Shown one piece after another: positions 1 through 10,450 of a DNA stretch of 64,000 nucleotides. A program made the position numbers and the translations under genes. The notes under the pieces are model-generated. The model worked only from the letters and a program-made list of their open reading frames with translations. It ran no database searches and had not been told where the DNA came from. The first letter of the stretch is position 1, and each line of letters starts with the position of its first letter. Source of the DNA: Verrucomicrobiota bacterium (lineage in GTDB: Bacteria > Verrucomicrobiota > Lentisphaeria > JABSQK01 > JAJFLO01); contig JAJFLO010000359.1 of the NCBI GenBank assembly GCA_021772675.1, forward strand, positions 1 to 64,000, written 5' to 3'.

Positions 1-171
1 CTCATAATTTCGGCCCTTTTATTAATACGATAGCATATAAAAGCTATCGTAATAGAACACAAAAAAAAATAAAGCAAAGTTCATTGGAAGGAAATTGTGT
101 CAGATTAAATCAAAAAAATAGACGTCAAAATTTACGACGCCGAATATTGGCTTAAACTTAATCATGAACAA

Positions 172-813
172 GTGTATTCACTTGTATTAAAATTAGCGCA
201 AAAAGGAGATGTTGAATGCCTTCAAACTACTTTTAATCTGGATAAAGAAGCTGCATTTGGTTTTATTCAAAATTCTCAAACTTTTTTACGTCCATACCTT
301 AAAGGAATAAAATTATCAATAAATGGCATTAAGCGTGATTTTGACTCTCTTCGTTCACAAATTAAAACAAAAAAATTTCATTTGTCACGATTTATTACCT
401 TTACTTATCCAGGAAAAGCAAATGTAGCAGTATCGAGTATGACCAATCCAGAATATGATCTGTACGGGAAGCAATTGATAGATCTAAATTCTAAGGATGA
501 GGTTCCGTATATACCTTTAACAATTTTGCCAACTAAAAAAGAAACTTTTATCATTTTTCACTATCATAAACGGTTTGAAAATCTCTTATCAATATTTTGG
601 AATCAATTGACTAATTTAGATTATCAAGAGCGCGCAGTGATAATCAGCAAATTTATTATTATAAACTGTGAAAATGCAGTTTATTCGCCTAAATATGTCG
701 AATCGTTAAAAGATGAAGAAAAAGCAGCTATTGAAAATGCATTCGGAAAGACTGCGGAAGGAGCTATCCCTTTCGCCAAAGTACCAGACATTAACTTTTT
801 TATTCTAACTTAA
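172..813 (+). CDS. hypothetical protein
   Basis: 213-aa ORF with GTG start; no recognised motif. Confidence 0.45.
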   Translation: MYSLVLKLAQKGDVECLQTTFNLDKEAAFGFIQNSQTFLRPYLKGIKLSINGIKRDFDSLRSQIKTKKFHLSRFITFTYPGKANVAVSSMTNPEYDLYGKQLIDLNSKDEVPYIPLTILPTKKETFIIFHYHKRFENLLSIFWNQLTNLDYQERAVIISKFIIINCENAVYSPKYVESLKDEEKAAIENAFGKTAEGAIPFAKVPDINFFILT

Positions 814-1120
814 CTATTTTCTCAATACCACCTGCTTTTTGGGGTTCCCAGTACAAATCTCGGTCAACTTGGAATCCCTGTATGTTTATTTCTCTGAGTT
901 CATCGAAGGAGAAGTATCCCCATTCAGCATTTTGACGATCTCCATTGAGAATCGTGTACCCAAAGAATTGCCGATCGTTTGGATCATATTCGGCAGCGTA
1001 CCAATCACAACCACCAATGAAAAAGTGTTCATGAATTTTTAGTTCAAGCGAATTCTTGTCCTGGGTTGAATACATTGCTGGTATGCTTTGAAGTTGTTTT
1101 TCGGTTGGTTCATTCCACAT
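800..1120 (-). CDS. DUF2958-like protein (copy 1)
   Basis: MWNEPTEKQLQSIPAMY...HEHFFIGGCDWYAAEYDP...GYTILNGDRQNAEWGYFSFDEL...VDRDLYWEP; paralogous to ORFs at 34805 and 59777, which also begin MWNEP, so the start is placed at 1120 rather than 1162. Confidence 0.75.
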   Translation of the reverse strand: MWNEPTEKQLQSIPAMYSTQDKNSLELKIHEHFFIGGCDWYAAEYDPNDRQFFGYTILNGDRQNAEWGYFSFDELREINIQGFQVDRDLYWEPQKAGGIEKIVKLE

Positions 1121-1246
1121 AATTATTGAGATGAACCGGTCATTGATAAATATTGTTGTCAATGTATGGGGAAAATGGAATAGAATAGATAGTTAACTGA
1201 CAAAAGTCGGATAGTTTTCGCATCAATACATAAAAAAAGAAAAAAA

Positions 1247-1597
1247 CTAAACAACCAAATTTCGCATTTGATTGTTGTTTATATATTCATTCAATAGCTG
1301 TTGACCTTCTTCACAAGTAAAGTCTACACGGTTAGAATACCTTCCCAAACAGGTCTTATAAAACTGGTTTTTTTCCACATCAATTTCATAATCCTTGAAT
1401 GATGGTAGGTGTCCATATTTGAGATAATACAACGAAAGCAGATACAAGTGTTCGATAATCTGTTCATTTTTTGCCATTTTATATAGTCCTCCGAGACAAA
1501 ACCACCATCTGGATGATTCCCTCAAGTTATTGGGAATCTTATAGCGAATAATAGCGAAAGAACTGAAAGCTGACCCTTCAATAAATTTTTTAGGCAA
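1247..1597 (-). CDS. hypothetical protein (probable start at the internal MAKNEQIIEHLYLLSLYYLKYGHLPSF)
   Basis: ORF; the N-terminal extension is likely spurious. Confidence 0.4.
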   Translation of the reverse strand: MPKKFIEGSAFSSFAIIRYKIPNNLRESSRWWFCLGGLYKMAKNEQIIEHLYLLSLYYLKYGHLPSFKDYEIDVEKNQFYKTCLGRYSNRVDFTCEEGQQLLNEYINNNQMRNLVV

Positions 1598-1843
1598 ATG
1601 CCGCCCAGAGGGAAAAAATTTATGATAAAGGGTCTGAGTATCTTGAGCTATTCATATAGAATGTTTCATGATTAGCGGTTTAAATATAAGTATTCTAAAG
1701 AAGATCTTCTCAAAGTAAGAGTAGAAAAATTAGTATAGTTTCAGAATATGTTTCCATATATTACGGAGTTACCAGTGATTAATTTACATGGGGTTAAAAA
1801 TCAATGTTGACACATCTACTTCATATCACAAAAGAAATAGTTT

Positions 1844-2002
1844 ATGTCAGAATTTAAAGCACGATTGAAAGTCAGGGTTCCCCCAGAAAAAGATGGAAGC
1901 AAGGATGGTCTTATTAATCTAGACGAGTTTTATAATTTAGTTCATCCAAATGGCGAAGAATTATCAAGTGGAGGACAAGAAGGAAATTGGAAAATACCAT
2001 AA
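1844..2002 (+). CDS. small 52-aa hypothetical protein
   Basis: ATG..TAA reading MSEFKARLKVRVPPEKDGSKDGLINLDEFYNLVHPNGEELSSGGQEGNWKIP; below the length cutoff of the ORF track. Confidence 0.35.
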   Translation: MSEFKARLKVRVPPEKDGSKDGLINLDEFYNLVHPNGEELSSGGQEGNWKIP

Positions 2003-2580
2003 AAGTTCTCTCTGGTTCGTCACAGTGCAGATATGTGACGTTAAACTCTACTTTCGTTTTTCAGTGATGTTAATAAGCCGTCTCTGAAAATCACTTATTA
2101 ACTCAACGGCTAATTTATTTACCGCCATCCCTGACAATTCCACTGCCAGAGAGGAAAATCAATTGAATAACACAAGCATATTTTGACACAAAGATCCCTT
2201 AATAGATCCATAGAAGTCCCCTTTTTTAGGCCGATTAAATTTGGCAGAGATACCATTTCTTTTACAATATTCTATTAGTTTATTCCTGTATTTCTCGCTA
2301 TTAAGAAAGCGGGAAAAAACTTTTAGAAGATTCTCCAGCTAAACCAGAGTCAGATTGTTCTTTGGTCTTTCTCCTCGTCCCAGAATCGATTTCAATTAAT
2401 GGAAACCATTGAAATAACGGTAAATAAAGTTAGTAAAGTTATCAAGATGAGATACTGTAATTTGCGATGAGTAAATTAGTTTCGGAAGATAGTCATGCTG
2501 CCCGGATAAGCCTCTATCTCAACCGATGAACAAAACCCAAATGTGCCGGCCGATCAATTCCCTAACATAGTAAGCAAGAA

Positions 2581-3543
2581 ATGAATAAACTTTGGACAAC
2601 ATTATTAAAGCCCCGTGCATGGATTGCCAAACTATTATTGGTGTTCCTTGGCATCTCATTTTTCTCGATTGGCTTCTTGGGGTACTTACAACCAATTAAA
2701 GAGTTTCTGGATTCTGACGCATTATCATTTAGTGCAGGGGACGTACGATTCTCTGTATACCTCCTTGCAACAGCATCGCTTGCGATCATGATTCTGTTTT
2801 GGCTCGCAGGTATTTTCTCCGAGTTTGGCGAAACCCGAATTAAAAGTTTACATAAAGTAAAGGTGAGTAATCGATCCCTCATTACCAAAGCATTTCAGAC
2901 CGTCGTTTATTTTATTGCCTTTCTGATTGCTCTCGATGTGCTTGGTATCGATTTAACTGGTCTCGCAATTTTCAGTGGTGCCATTGGAATTGGCGTTGGA
3001 TTCGGCCTACAGAAAATCACTTCCAACTTTATTAGCGGCATCATTTTGCTATGTGAGAAGTCTGTCGAAGAGGATGACTTGGTCGAATTGAGCGATGGTA
3101 CCGTAGGTTTTATTCGCCATACGGGAGCACGCTTTACGTTGATGGAAACCTTTGATAGCCGGGAAATAATGGTTCCGAATGAAGACTTTATTACTAACAG
3201 AGTGACGAACTGGACATACAGCAATAGTCAAGGGCGCGTCAGTATTGATATTGGCGTTTCATACGGTACTGACCTCGATAGAGCAAATGAGCTTATCTTG
3301 GAAGCGGCCAATGAACACCCACGATGCAGTAAACTTCCAATAGCCGAATGCTATCTCGTGGATTTTGGTGATAGCTCAGTGAATTTCACCTTGTATTTTT
3401 GGGTGGATAATGTCACCAAGGGGCGAAAGCGGCCAAGGAGCGATGTTCTATTCTCTATCTGGAACAAATTTAAGGAGAACAAAATACGAATACCGTTTCC
3501 CCAGCGTGATCTACACATTAAGAGTGGAGAGATACCCAAATGA
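2581..3543 (+). CDS. MscS-family mechanosensitive channel
   Basis: GLAIFSGAIGIGVGFGLQKITSNFISGIILLCEKSVEEDDLVEL pore/beta-domain signature; C-term IPFPQRDLHIKS. Confidence 0.9.
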   Translation: MNKLWTTLLKPRAWIAKLLLVFLGISFFSIGFLGYLQPIKEFLDSDALSFSAGDVRFSVYLLATASLAIMILFWLAGIFSEFGETRIKSLHKVKVSNRSLITKAFQTVVYFIAFLIALDVLGIDLTGLAIFSGAIGIGVGFGLQKITSNFISGIILLCEKSVEEDDLVELSDGTVGFIRHTGARFTLMETFDSREIMVPNEDFITNRVTNWTYSNSQGRVSIDIGVSYGTDLDRANELILEAANEHPRCSKLPIAECYLVDFGDSSVNFTLYFWVDNVTKGRKRPRSDVLFSIWNKFKENKIRIPFPQRDLHIKSGEIPK

Positions 3544-4511
3544 GCGATCACGTATTAATGGCATATGGCTTTGATGGGAACGGTGGTGGCAAACAGCTAA
3601 TAGGAGAGGCCGTAAGCAAGCAAATAAGGGATGACGAGTTGGCGTGGGCTCATCTGGATGTGAAGCACCCAGATACCAAGGGATGGCTTGAGAAAGAAGT
3701 TTCCTACCTTGATCCGTTTGTGATAGATGCCCTCCTGGCAGAAGAAACCCGCCCACGGATTATTGAAATCAATGATGGTGCAATGGTCATCTTGCGCGGA
3801 GTTAATCTTAATAAAAATGCTGAACCTGAAGATATGATTTCCATTCGTCTCTGGGTAGATAGTCATCGTATTATCAGTCTGCAAAAACGACAACTGAAAG
3901 TCGTCCCTGATATTGAAAAGAGAATTAAAGCTGGAAAAGGGCCTAAGAACGCAGGGCAATTTATTTGCATGCTTGTTTCAGGATTGTTTGAGCGTATGGA
4001 GCCGGTATTAACCGAGCTCGATGAACTCACCGACAATGTCGAAGAAAAAATCCTTGAAAACCCTGATACGTCACTGCGTGAGAGTATTATCGATATACGT
4101 AAGCAGGCTATTTTGCTTCGGCGTTATATGGCCCCACAGAAAGATGCAATTGGGCAGTTACGTATTGCGGACTTTGAGTGGTTGGACACTACACATAAAC
4201 GTCACCTAACTGAAAGTTATGACCGCGTAATGCGCTATGTAGAAGATTTAGATGCTATACGAGAACGGGCGCAGATCGTCAAAGACGAATTGGCAAATTT
4301 TCTGGCGGATAGACTCAATAAGAATATGTATGTCCTATCTGTCATTGCGGCCATCTTCTTACCTCTCAGCTTTCTCACGGGATTACTGGGCATCAACGTA
4401 GGAGGGATTCCGGGTGCAGAAGAGACGAACGCATTCTGGCTGTTTTGCGGAATTCTCAGTGTCATTATTGTTGGACAGGTAATTCTTTTTAGGAAACTGA
4501 AGTGGTTCTAA
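3540..4511 (+). CDS. zntB: CorA/ZntB-like divalent cation transporter
   Basis: ATGA overlap with the upstream MscS gene; C-term PLSFLTGLLGINVGGIPG with GIN motif and two TM helices. Confidence 0.85.
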   Translation: MSDHVLMAYGFDGNGGGKQLIGEAVSKQIRDDELAWAHLDVKHPDTKGWLEKEVSYLDPFVIDALLAEETRPRIIEINDGAMVILRGVNLNKNAEPEDMISIRLWVDSHRIISLQKRQLKVVPDIEKRIKAGKGPKNAGQFICMLVSGLFERMEPVLTELDELTDNVEEKILENPDTSLRESIIDIRKQAILLRRYMAPQKDAIGQLRIADFEWLDTTHKRHLTESYDRVMRYVEDLDAIRERAQIVKDELANFLADRLNKNMYVLSVIAAIFLPLSFLTGLLGINVGGIPGAEETNAFWLFCGILSVIIVGQVILFRKLKWF

Positions 4512-4776
4512 GCCCAATCAAGACAATTACGAGTTAGGATAATTATTCCTAAGAATAGGCAAGGAGAGCAATCATAGGTCGCCAATATCCAATCATGTCT
4601 CACCCTGTTGATTGCTTCTTCGCCATCTTTCGCAATATCAGATTCTCCTCTGTAAAAAATGCATCAACAAACTCCTTGCGCAGGAGTCATCGTCTGTGAT
4701 CAGAATATGCATCTGATTTTATTCCTGGTTTTCGTATACTAGTTTGCGGATTACTGCATTCATCCTGGAAGCTGCT

Positions 4777-5685
4777 TTACTTTCTGTAAAACGTAAAATT
4801 TAATAGGTTGTCAGCGTATGATCCGTACCTGGCGCATACTCCGGCCATTAGTTGGTCGTTGAAGGCAGAATAATCATATTCGAACTGAACGAGTGGGGTC
4901 TTTATTCGATCTACTACAGCCTGCTGAATCTTTGCCGTTCGATATTCGTTTTTATTGATAGCTTCATCCCATGCAGGATCGACAAAATATGACCAATCGA
5001 AATGTTTGACTTTCCGCCATTTTTCATGCGATAATTCGATGAATGGTCCGTGTTTATCATCTCCGAGCGGATCCGGATGTCGGAGCAACAGAAAATTCCA
5101 GAATCGGTATCCTTGAAAGTTGGCGACCAAGTCCGCATACGAAAAAATACCTGTTGCATGTAATCCAAAATACGATGATTCCGAATTCGCGCCATATTCT
5201 AAAGCTTTTTCTAAACCCCTTCCTTTTAGATGGGCAATTTTATAGTAGGTATAACCTTGAGCTAAAAAATGCCCAAATTTGTCAGTCCCGACGACACAAT
5301 CATCAATTCTGCAAAGCCCTCCCAACCGTCGATAGAACAACAGCACGGGGGCAGCCAGCGTCTTGACGTCACGATATATGGATTGGTCACTTTCGATTGG
5401 AATGATGTCCAATTCCTCGGCTGCTAAATTTTCAAATTTACTTATTATCCTTCCACCAAGTTTTCGAAGTATTGCCCGATAGAGCTTCTTCTCATCTGGA
5501 ACACCCTGCTTATTTGCTTCGGCAATAGCTTCATCCAATTCCCTGTTGAAAATCTCGTTAAGGCTAGTGCCGGAATCCTGGCTTTGCGGTGGTCGCAGTT
5601 TGAAGCTGTCGACTTCCCGGGCCACTCCTATATGAATTAAAGCAATGAAATAGCCAAAAATTACAATTCGGTGACAAGTTGACAC
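4777..5685 (-). CDS. secreted hypothetical protein, paralog of the 10.4-11.4 kb locus
   Basis: signal-peptide-like N-term; shared IYRDV...FYRRLG..C.IDD..G.DKFG.F.AQ.YTY.KI and ESSYFGLH.TGI.SYADLVANFQG.RFWNFL blocks. Confidence 0.65.
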   Translation of the reverse strand: MSTCHRIVIFGYFIALIHIGVAREVDSFKLRPPQSQDSGTSLNEIFNRELDEAIAEANKQGVPDEKKLYRAILRKLGGRIISKFENLAAEELDIIPIESDQSIYRDVKTLAAPVLLFYRRLGGLCRIDDCVVGTDKFGHFLAQGYTYYKIAHLKGRGLEKALEYGANSESSYFGLHATGIFSYADLVANFQGYRFWNFLLLRHPDPLGDDKHGPFIELSHEKWRKVKHFDWSYFVDPAWDEAINKNEYRTAKIQQAVVDRIKTPLVQFEYDYSAFNDQLMAGVCARYGSYADNLLNFTFYRK

Positions 5686-6328
5686 GTCTATATTCCCCTT
5701 CGTTTACTTATCAATTTATCAACATCTTCCACTAATTATCTCCCAGTGAAGTAAAATCATTATATCCCAAAATTGCTCGAGCACTAAAAAATCTTCCAAC
5801 TGTCGCAGGTTGATAGGTCTATGATCTGATACTCAAACTGCGAGCGAGGACCGTCATTTTTGAAGTACAGCGATCACATTTTTAAAAATTATAGAAAGAT
5901 ATCAAGATCATTCAAAAATTCTGTTTGACTCTTAACCCGCATTTCTCACAATGATGCGACGAATAGTAACAATTTTCAGCTCGATAACGATTGACAAATT
6001 ACCTCAAAGGACCAAAGTGGGTATTCCTGCGGATTTGTAAGTTGTCATAAAACTGTATATTGACACTCTTCATTCACATTCTTGTGAGAAATGGTGCGCC
6101 AAGTTAAGCTTGATGCCGATTTACAAACTCAACATTGGCCATCGGTGGTTATTCTATAGCTGACGCAAATTTCATATCAAATTCGTTAAACCTATTTGTA
6201 CGATCGAAAGATAAGAAGCGGGCGAAAAACCGGCGTCTAATTGTCCAGTGCTCTCGCCCGCCAGGAGGTAAAATCAGGTTACACCTTCCAATCCTGGATC
6301 TTCAGGCTCGTCCATTTGAAAATGTCTG

Positions 6329-6667
6329 CTACTCATCTTTCTCTTCGATATCTTCGGCATCACTATCAGTATTATCTCCGCTATCCGTATCTTCATTATC
6401 TGTATCTTCATTGTCTGTATCTTCGTTGTCTGTATCTTCGTTGTCGGCGTCTTCGTTGTCGGCGTCTTCGTTGTCGTCATCGCCCCATAAGAACTCGTCA
6501 CCGTAATCTGGTGCTTCAGCTTCAATATTATCATTTAATACCCGTTGACCATTTAGGCTGTTCTGGTCATGATTAGCGTAGAGAATTCCGACTATACAAA
6601 TAGAGAACATTCCGAGACCGAGAATTAGGAATTGTTTTACAATTGCTGATTGCATTAGTGATTTCAT
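6329..6667 (-). CDS. membrane-anchored acidic repeat protein
   Basis: N-terminal TM segment (FLILGLGMFSICIVGILYA) then (DNED[A/T])n tandem pentapeptide. Confidence 0.6.
   Translation of the reverse strand: MKSLMQSAIVKQFLILGLGMFSICIVGILYANHDQNSLNGQRVLNDNIEAEAPDYGDEFLWGDDDNEDADNEDADNEDTDNEDTDNEDTDNEDTDSGDNTDSDAEDIEEKDE
6385..6480. repeat. 15-bp tandem repeat encoding DNED[A/T]
   Basis: repeated tatcttcgttgtctg-like units on the + strand. Confidence 0.75.
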
Positions 6668-6835
6668 ATTTTGCTCCTTATTATTGGTTTACTACCTTTG
6701 GTTAATTACATAGAAAAATTAGTGGATAATTGCCTGAAATCTCATATTCAATTTTTCATTGGCGCCTCCGTGAAATGGAAGATTGTGAATAGTAAACTGT
6801 AACATTTTAATATCTCAGAATTAATAGTAACCATA

Positions 6836-7819
6836 CTAAATACGTTGTACTAAGGTTTTGATTGCTCCACTTCGTCGGCCTCCAAGCTCTAAGGTCGATA
6901 ACAATTCGCTATAAGGAACGACTATCAGTGAGCAGGGACTGTCATTTATGATTTTTTCAGCCGTATTTCCCAGAGAAATCCGCGAAACGTTATTCTGCCC
7001 TTTGGTCCCAATAATAAGTAGATCATAGTCCCCGGATTGAGTGGTACGGAGAATTTCCTTACTGGGGACGCCATACCGAAACCAGGAGCTATAGCGAATT
7101 CCAGTCAAGTCAAATGTTGTCAAGTAATTGTTAAAAACTGACTCTAACTTTTCCCCAACGATACAGTTACCGGTACCCGGTTCAGAAAAGAGATTTTCCT
7201 TAAGCTCTGGTCCATAATCCATCGAAATCACCTGATAGTCCACCTTTGATATTCCGGGATATCGTCGCGGTTCAGGAGCAACATTAATGATATCAAGCTG
7301 ACAATTAATCCTCGCTGCCAGCAAAATAGCTAAAGACAGAACTGTATTCGACGTTAGTGAAAAATCGATGGCACACAATATCCTCCTTATGCCTGGAACC
7401 GTCGCTTGATGTTTAAGAACCATGACTGGTTGCCGGGCATTTCGAATTAACTTCTTGCACGTAGTCCCTGAAACGCGATCCAAAATTCTGGTTCGACATT
7501 GTCCCACTACAATCATTCCTACATCATGGTCGTCGGCGGCTTTAAGCAATACGTCGTATGGTCGTCCTTCTGCTATAACCGGAAAGTCAACTTTGGCTCC
7601 AATTTCTGTCATCTTGTCGACTGCAGCCTTCATTCGGGGATATATTTCATCATAGATTTTGTTCCAGTAATTCAACCCATAGTGATATGGAACATAATCA
7701 ATTGCATGCACGGGAATTAACGTGCAATCAAATAGCCGCGACAAACTCGAAGCAATTGAAACTGCATTTTCTGTGGAGTCGAAGAAATCGAAACCAACAA
7801 TTATTTTCTTGTCATTCAT
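6836..7819 (-). CDS. universal stress protein with two UspA domains
   Basis: KKIIVGFDFFDSTENAVSIASSLS start; two Usp units, the second with GTKGQNNVSRISLGNTAEKIINDSPCSLIVV. Confidence 0.9.
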   Translation of the reverse strand: MNDKKIIVGFDFFDSTENAVSIASSLSRLFDCTLIPVHAIDYVPYHYGLNYWNKIYDEIYPRMKAAVDKMTEIGAKVDFPVIAEGRPYDVLLKAADDHDVGMIVVGQCRTRILDRVSGTTCKKLIRNARQPVMVLKHQATVPGIRRILCAIDFSLTSNTVLSLAILLAARINCQLDIINVAPEPRRYPGISKVDYQVISMDYGPELKENLFSEPGTGNCIVGEKLESVFNNYLTTFDLTGIRYSSWFRYGVPSKEILRTTQSGDYDLLIIGTKGQNNVSRISLGNTAEKIINDSPCSLIVVPYSELLSTLELGGRRSGAIKTLVQRI

Positions 7820-7921
7820 AGCACTCGCTCATCTATGCGATTCATCATCTGACTTTTCAAAACCGGCCAGATGCGATATTCTTCTATTTAGATCAAAGCA
7901 TTCATTAAACGCCGGAATAAA

Positions 7922-7937
7922 GCAATATAAACGCCAA
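7922..7937 (-). promoter_or_regulatory. candidate sigma-54 -24/-12 promoter for the UspA gene
   Basis: minus strand TTGGCgtttataTTGC; GG and GC separated by 10 nt; about 100 nt upstream of the UspA start. Confidence 0.55.
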
Positions 7938-8146
7938 TACAATTCGAATAATCACAATACATTAATAATATGCAAGTTAAATATCCTTTGGTCGGCGTTT
8001 CAGGTGAGGTTGCTTTATTCTTACAAACTACAACGTCCCACAAATAAGAACTATAAGTTCTGTTAATGATAATTGAACAGGAAGTATTTTTTCCTGTTTA
8101 GGTGGTCTCTGAGTCTTGGGGAGATATATTAAAGTGAAAAAAATTC

Positions 8147-9286
8147 TTGAGCAGCGTACAATTGACTTTCTGTAATCGACACATAAGGATCACTGTAAAA
8201 ATGAACGAACTTGTCACATTCGATGACGTAACTGAATTTCTGTGGGTTCCTGAAAACGCAAAAGAGATGTCATCTAAAAACATGAAGATGCAGGCGGTTT
8301 ACCGTCAATTGACATCGGTGGCAGAGACCAATGCCACAGTGCTTTTGAACGGAGAAACGGGTACCGGAAAAGGTATAATGGCCAGGCTGGTTCATCGGCT
8401 GAGTGAACGTGCGAATAAGCCATTTATCTCGGTGCATTGTAGCGCAATACCAGATTCGTTGTTGGAAAGCGAATTGTTCGGACATGTTCGAGGTGCATTT
8501 ACGGGTGCTTCCAGAGACAAACTTGGCAAATTTCAACTAGCCGACGGGGGCACTATATTCCTTGACGAGGTTGGGACGATGCCAATGCTTGCCCAAATTA
8601 AATTATTACAGGTATTACAGGACAAGGTTGTTCAACGCATAGGTGATGAAAAAACCATAAAATCTAATGCCAGGGTGATCGCCGCCACGAACGAAAACCT
8701 GCTCACGTTGTGTGCAAACAAACTGTTTCGATCAGATCTCTACTATCGACTAAATGTATTCCCAATTGAAGTTCCACCACTGCGAGAGCGAAAAGAAGAT
8801 ATTCCTGCTCTCATTGACTCATTTTTAGAAAGACTACATACTATCTACAATAAGAAAGTACCAGAAATCAGTAGCGACGTGTACGACGCCTTCGAAACTT
8901 ATGAATGGCCAGGGAATGTTCGGGAATTGGAAAATTTGATTGAACGGGCATTTATAATTGAACAGTCAACGAAGATTGGGTTAGGCAGTCTTCCACAGGA
9001 AATTCGATTTAGTGAACTTCGTTCCACTGAAAATAAACCAGATGGAATGCAGACGATGGCAAGTTTTGAAAACATGACTTTGAGAGAAGCAAGAGAGATA
9101 GCAGTGGAAACGTTAGAACGCGAGTACCTAACAGCGACACTTACTGCAAATCGCGGGAAGATCAAGTCAACGGCAGAAGCTGCCGGAGTTAGTACCAGGC
9201 AAGTTAGTAAGCTTTTAAATAAACATGCGATCAGCAAAGACGATTTTAAGTCTCAGAATCGACATGTCCTAGAGGAACTAAACTGA
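8147..9286 (+). CDS. sigma-54 interaction AAA+ transcriptional activator lacking a receiver domain (PspF-like layout)
   Basis: GETGTGKGIMAR Walker A, ESELFGHVRGAFTGA, GGTIFLDEVG Walker B, NVRELENLIERA, C-terminal Fis-type HTH; likely start at internal ATG 8201. Confidence 0.9.
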   Translation: MSSVQLTFCNRHIRITVKMNELVTFDDVTEFLWVPENAKEMSSKNMKMQAVYRQLTSVAETNATVLLNGETGTGKGIMARLVHRLSERANKPFISVHCSAIPDSLLESELFGHVRGAFTGASRDKLGKFQLADGGTIFLDEVGTMPMLAQIKLLQVLQDKVVQRIGDEKTIKSNARVIAATNENLLTLCANKLFRSDLYYRLNVFPIEVPPLRERKEDIPALIDSFLERLHTIYNKKVPEISSDVYDAFETYEWPGNVRELENLIERAFIIEQSTKIGLGSLPQEIRFSELRSTENKPDGMQTMASFENMTLREAREIAVETLEREYLTATLTANRGKIKSTAEAAGVSTRQVSKLLNKHAISKDDFKSQNRHVLEELN

Positions 9287-9334
9287 AGCAGTTGCTGCGA
9301 ACATGTCCAAATTTTTAAAGAGAAAGGTAGAGGG

Positions 9335-9637
9335 GTGCAACTAAATATTCAGAAACTTAAAACAGGCGAAACAGCGGTGATCGCGAGAGTAATTTACGAG
9401 GGACATGAAATCTCTCCCCAATTAGAGGCTCATATTGCTCTTTCTGATTCTCAAAGATTACGTGTAGAAAATCCATTTATTGGATTGTGGACCGAAGTTT
9501 CCACGACACTAATTGTTGGCGCACATTCTCGACTCGACATAGACCTAAATCCACCATCTTGCCTGAGAGATATTTGGACATTAAAGCCATCTATTGAACT
9601 TAATTTTCTCCGGATATATATATATGAAAAAAACTAA
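9335..9637 (+). CDS. divergent, truncated N-formylglutamate amidohydrolase-like protein
   Basis: YEGHEI...LSDSQRLRVENPFIGLWTEV...IVGAHSRLDIDLNPP parallels HDGHKI...LSETERLREEDPHTGQWASV...IIGLRSRFEVDLNRP at 13211. Confidence 0.55.
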   Translation: MQLNIQKLKTGETAVIARVIYEGHEISPQLEAHIALSDSQRLRVENPFIGLWTEVSTTLIVGAHSRLDIDLNPPSCLRDIWTLKPSIELNFLRIYIYEKN

Positions 9638-9800
9638 ATCCAATTAAGAAACAGAACTGACAATTCCGATTTTAGATGTAATGTATCGATTAAAATCGTA
9701 AATATTTGCAAACCATGACCGCCCCAAAAAAAAAATTATCGAAGTTTAACTAACTTAATGAAAAATAGTTATGTATTTTTTATAATTCAGAAACATTAGA

Positions 9801-9817
9801 TTGGCGTAATAAGTGCT
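9801..9817 (+). promoter_or_regulatory. candidate sigma-54 promoter (weaker)
   Basis: TTGGCgtaataaGTGC; GG-N10-GC spacing kept; upstream of the 9929 CDS. Confidence 0.35.
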
Positions 9818-9928
9818 AATGCCATGTAGGTTCAAGCGAAAGAACAAATTGCATAGACGTTTTCAATCAGTAGTTAAATATCAAAAACATTAACATAATC
9901 GACACTAAAATAACGGAAGGGAAAAATC

Positions 9929-10282
9929 ATGAACAAGAATGTCCTAATAGAGAAATTTTTACTGTTAACTTTAATTTTATTTTCAATTTCTATTTTCGCA
10001 GCTGACGAAAAGAAAACGACAACAAAAAAAGAGAAAGAAATTAGCATAACTGGAGGGGTTGAAAGTATTACAGATGATGACGATGCGGTTATAGGCGTGT
10101 CAATTTGGGATTTTAAATTGTTTAGTGAATACCTGGTCGCCAGCAATAATCAAGAAAAGAAATTACTTAAATATGTTGGAAAGACAGTCAAAATAACAGG
10201 TACAGTGACAGAAAATGAGGAGGGAGATAATATTTTAACCGTGAATAAATTTGAAGAGGTCAAGGAAAATAATAAGGATTAG
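9929..10282 (+). CDS. periplasmic hypothetical protein, possible OB-fold-like
   Basis: signal peptide (LLLTLILFSISIFAADE) then YVGKTVKITGTVTENEEGDNILTVNKFEEV. Confidence 0.55.
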   Translation: MNKNVLIEKFLLLTLILFSISIFAADEKKTTTKKEKEISITGGVESITDDDDAVIGVSIWDFKLFSEYLVASNNQEKKLLKYVGKTVKITGTVTENEEGDNILTVNKFEEVKENNKD

Positions 10283-10380
10283 TAAAACTCTTTGAATGCT
10301 ATTTATAAACCATGACCAAGAGGAAAATAATTAATTATGGACTTTTCAATCTATGGTGAATAATACTAAATCGAAAGCAC

Positions 10381-10431
10381 AACGGGTCAATGTTCATCCA
10401 TGTTAAAAAAGGTGAACTTTGCCCGTTCTTT
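10381..10431 (+). terminator. terminator-like hairpin
   Basis: aacgggtcaatgttca ... tgaactttgcccgtt imperfect stem followed by ctttt; lies after the 9929-10282 CDS. Confidence 0.5.
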
Positions 10432-10450
10432 TATGCTATAATAGTAAAAT

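Noticed and set aside
2161-2400. Minus-strand remnant reading LENLLKVFSRFLNSEKYRNKLIEYCKRNGISAKFNRPKKGDFYGSIKGSLCQNMLVLFN
   Set aside because: Short, with a frame change upstream and no family I can name; not enough support for a feature
6385-6480. Possible CRISPR array
   Set aside because: Repeats are contiguous 15-bp in-frame units without spacers; no cas genes seen. No CRISPR array was recognised elsewhere in the window
6135-6576. Ser/Leu- and Tyr/Arg-repeat ORFs on the + strand (SSLSVSSLSV..., LHYLYLHCLYLRC...)
   Set aside because: Antisense readings of the acidic 15-bp repeat; the minus-strand frame has a signal/TM N-term and better coding logic
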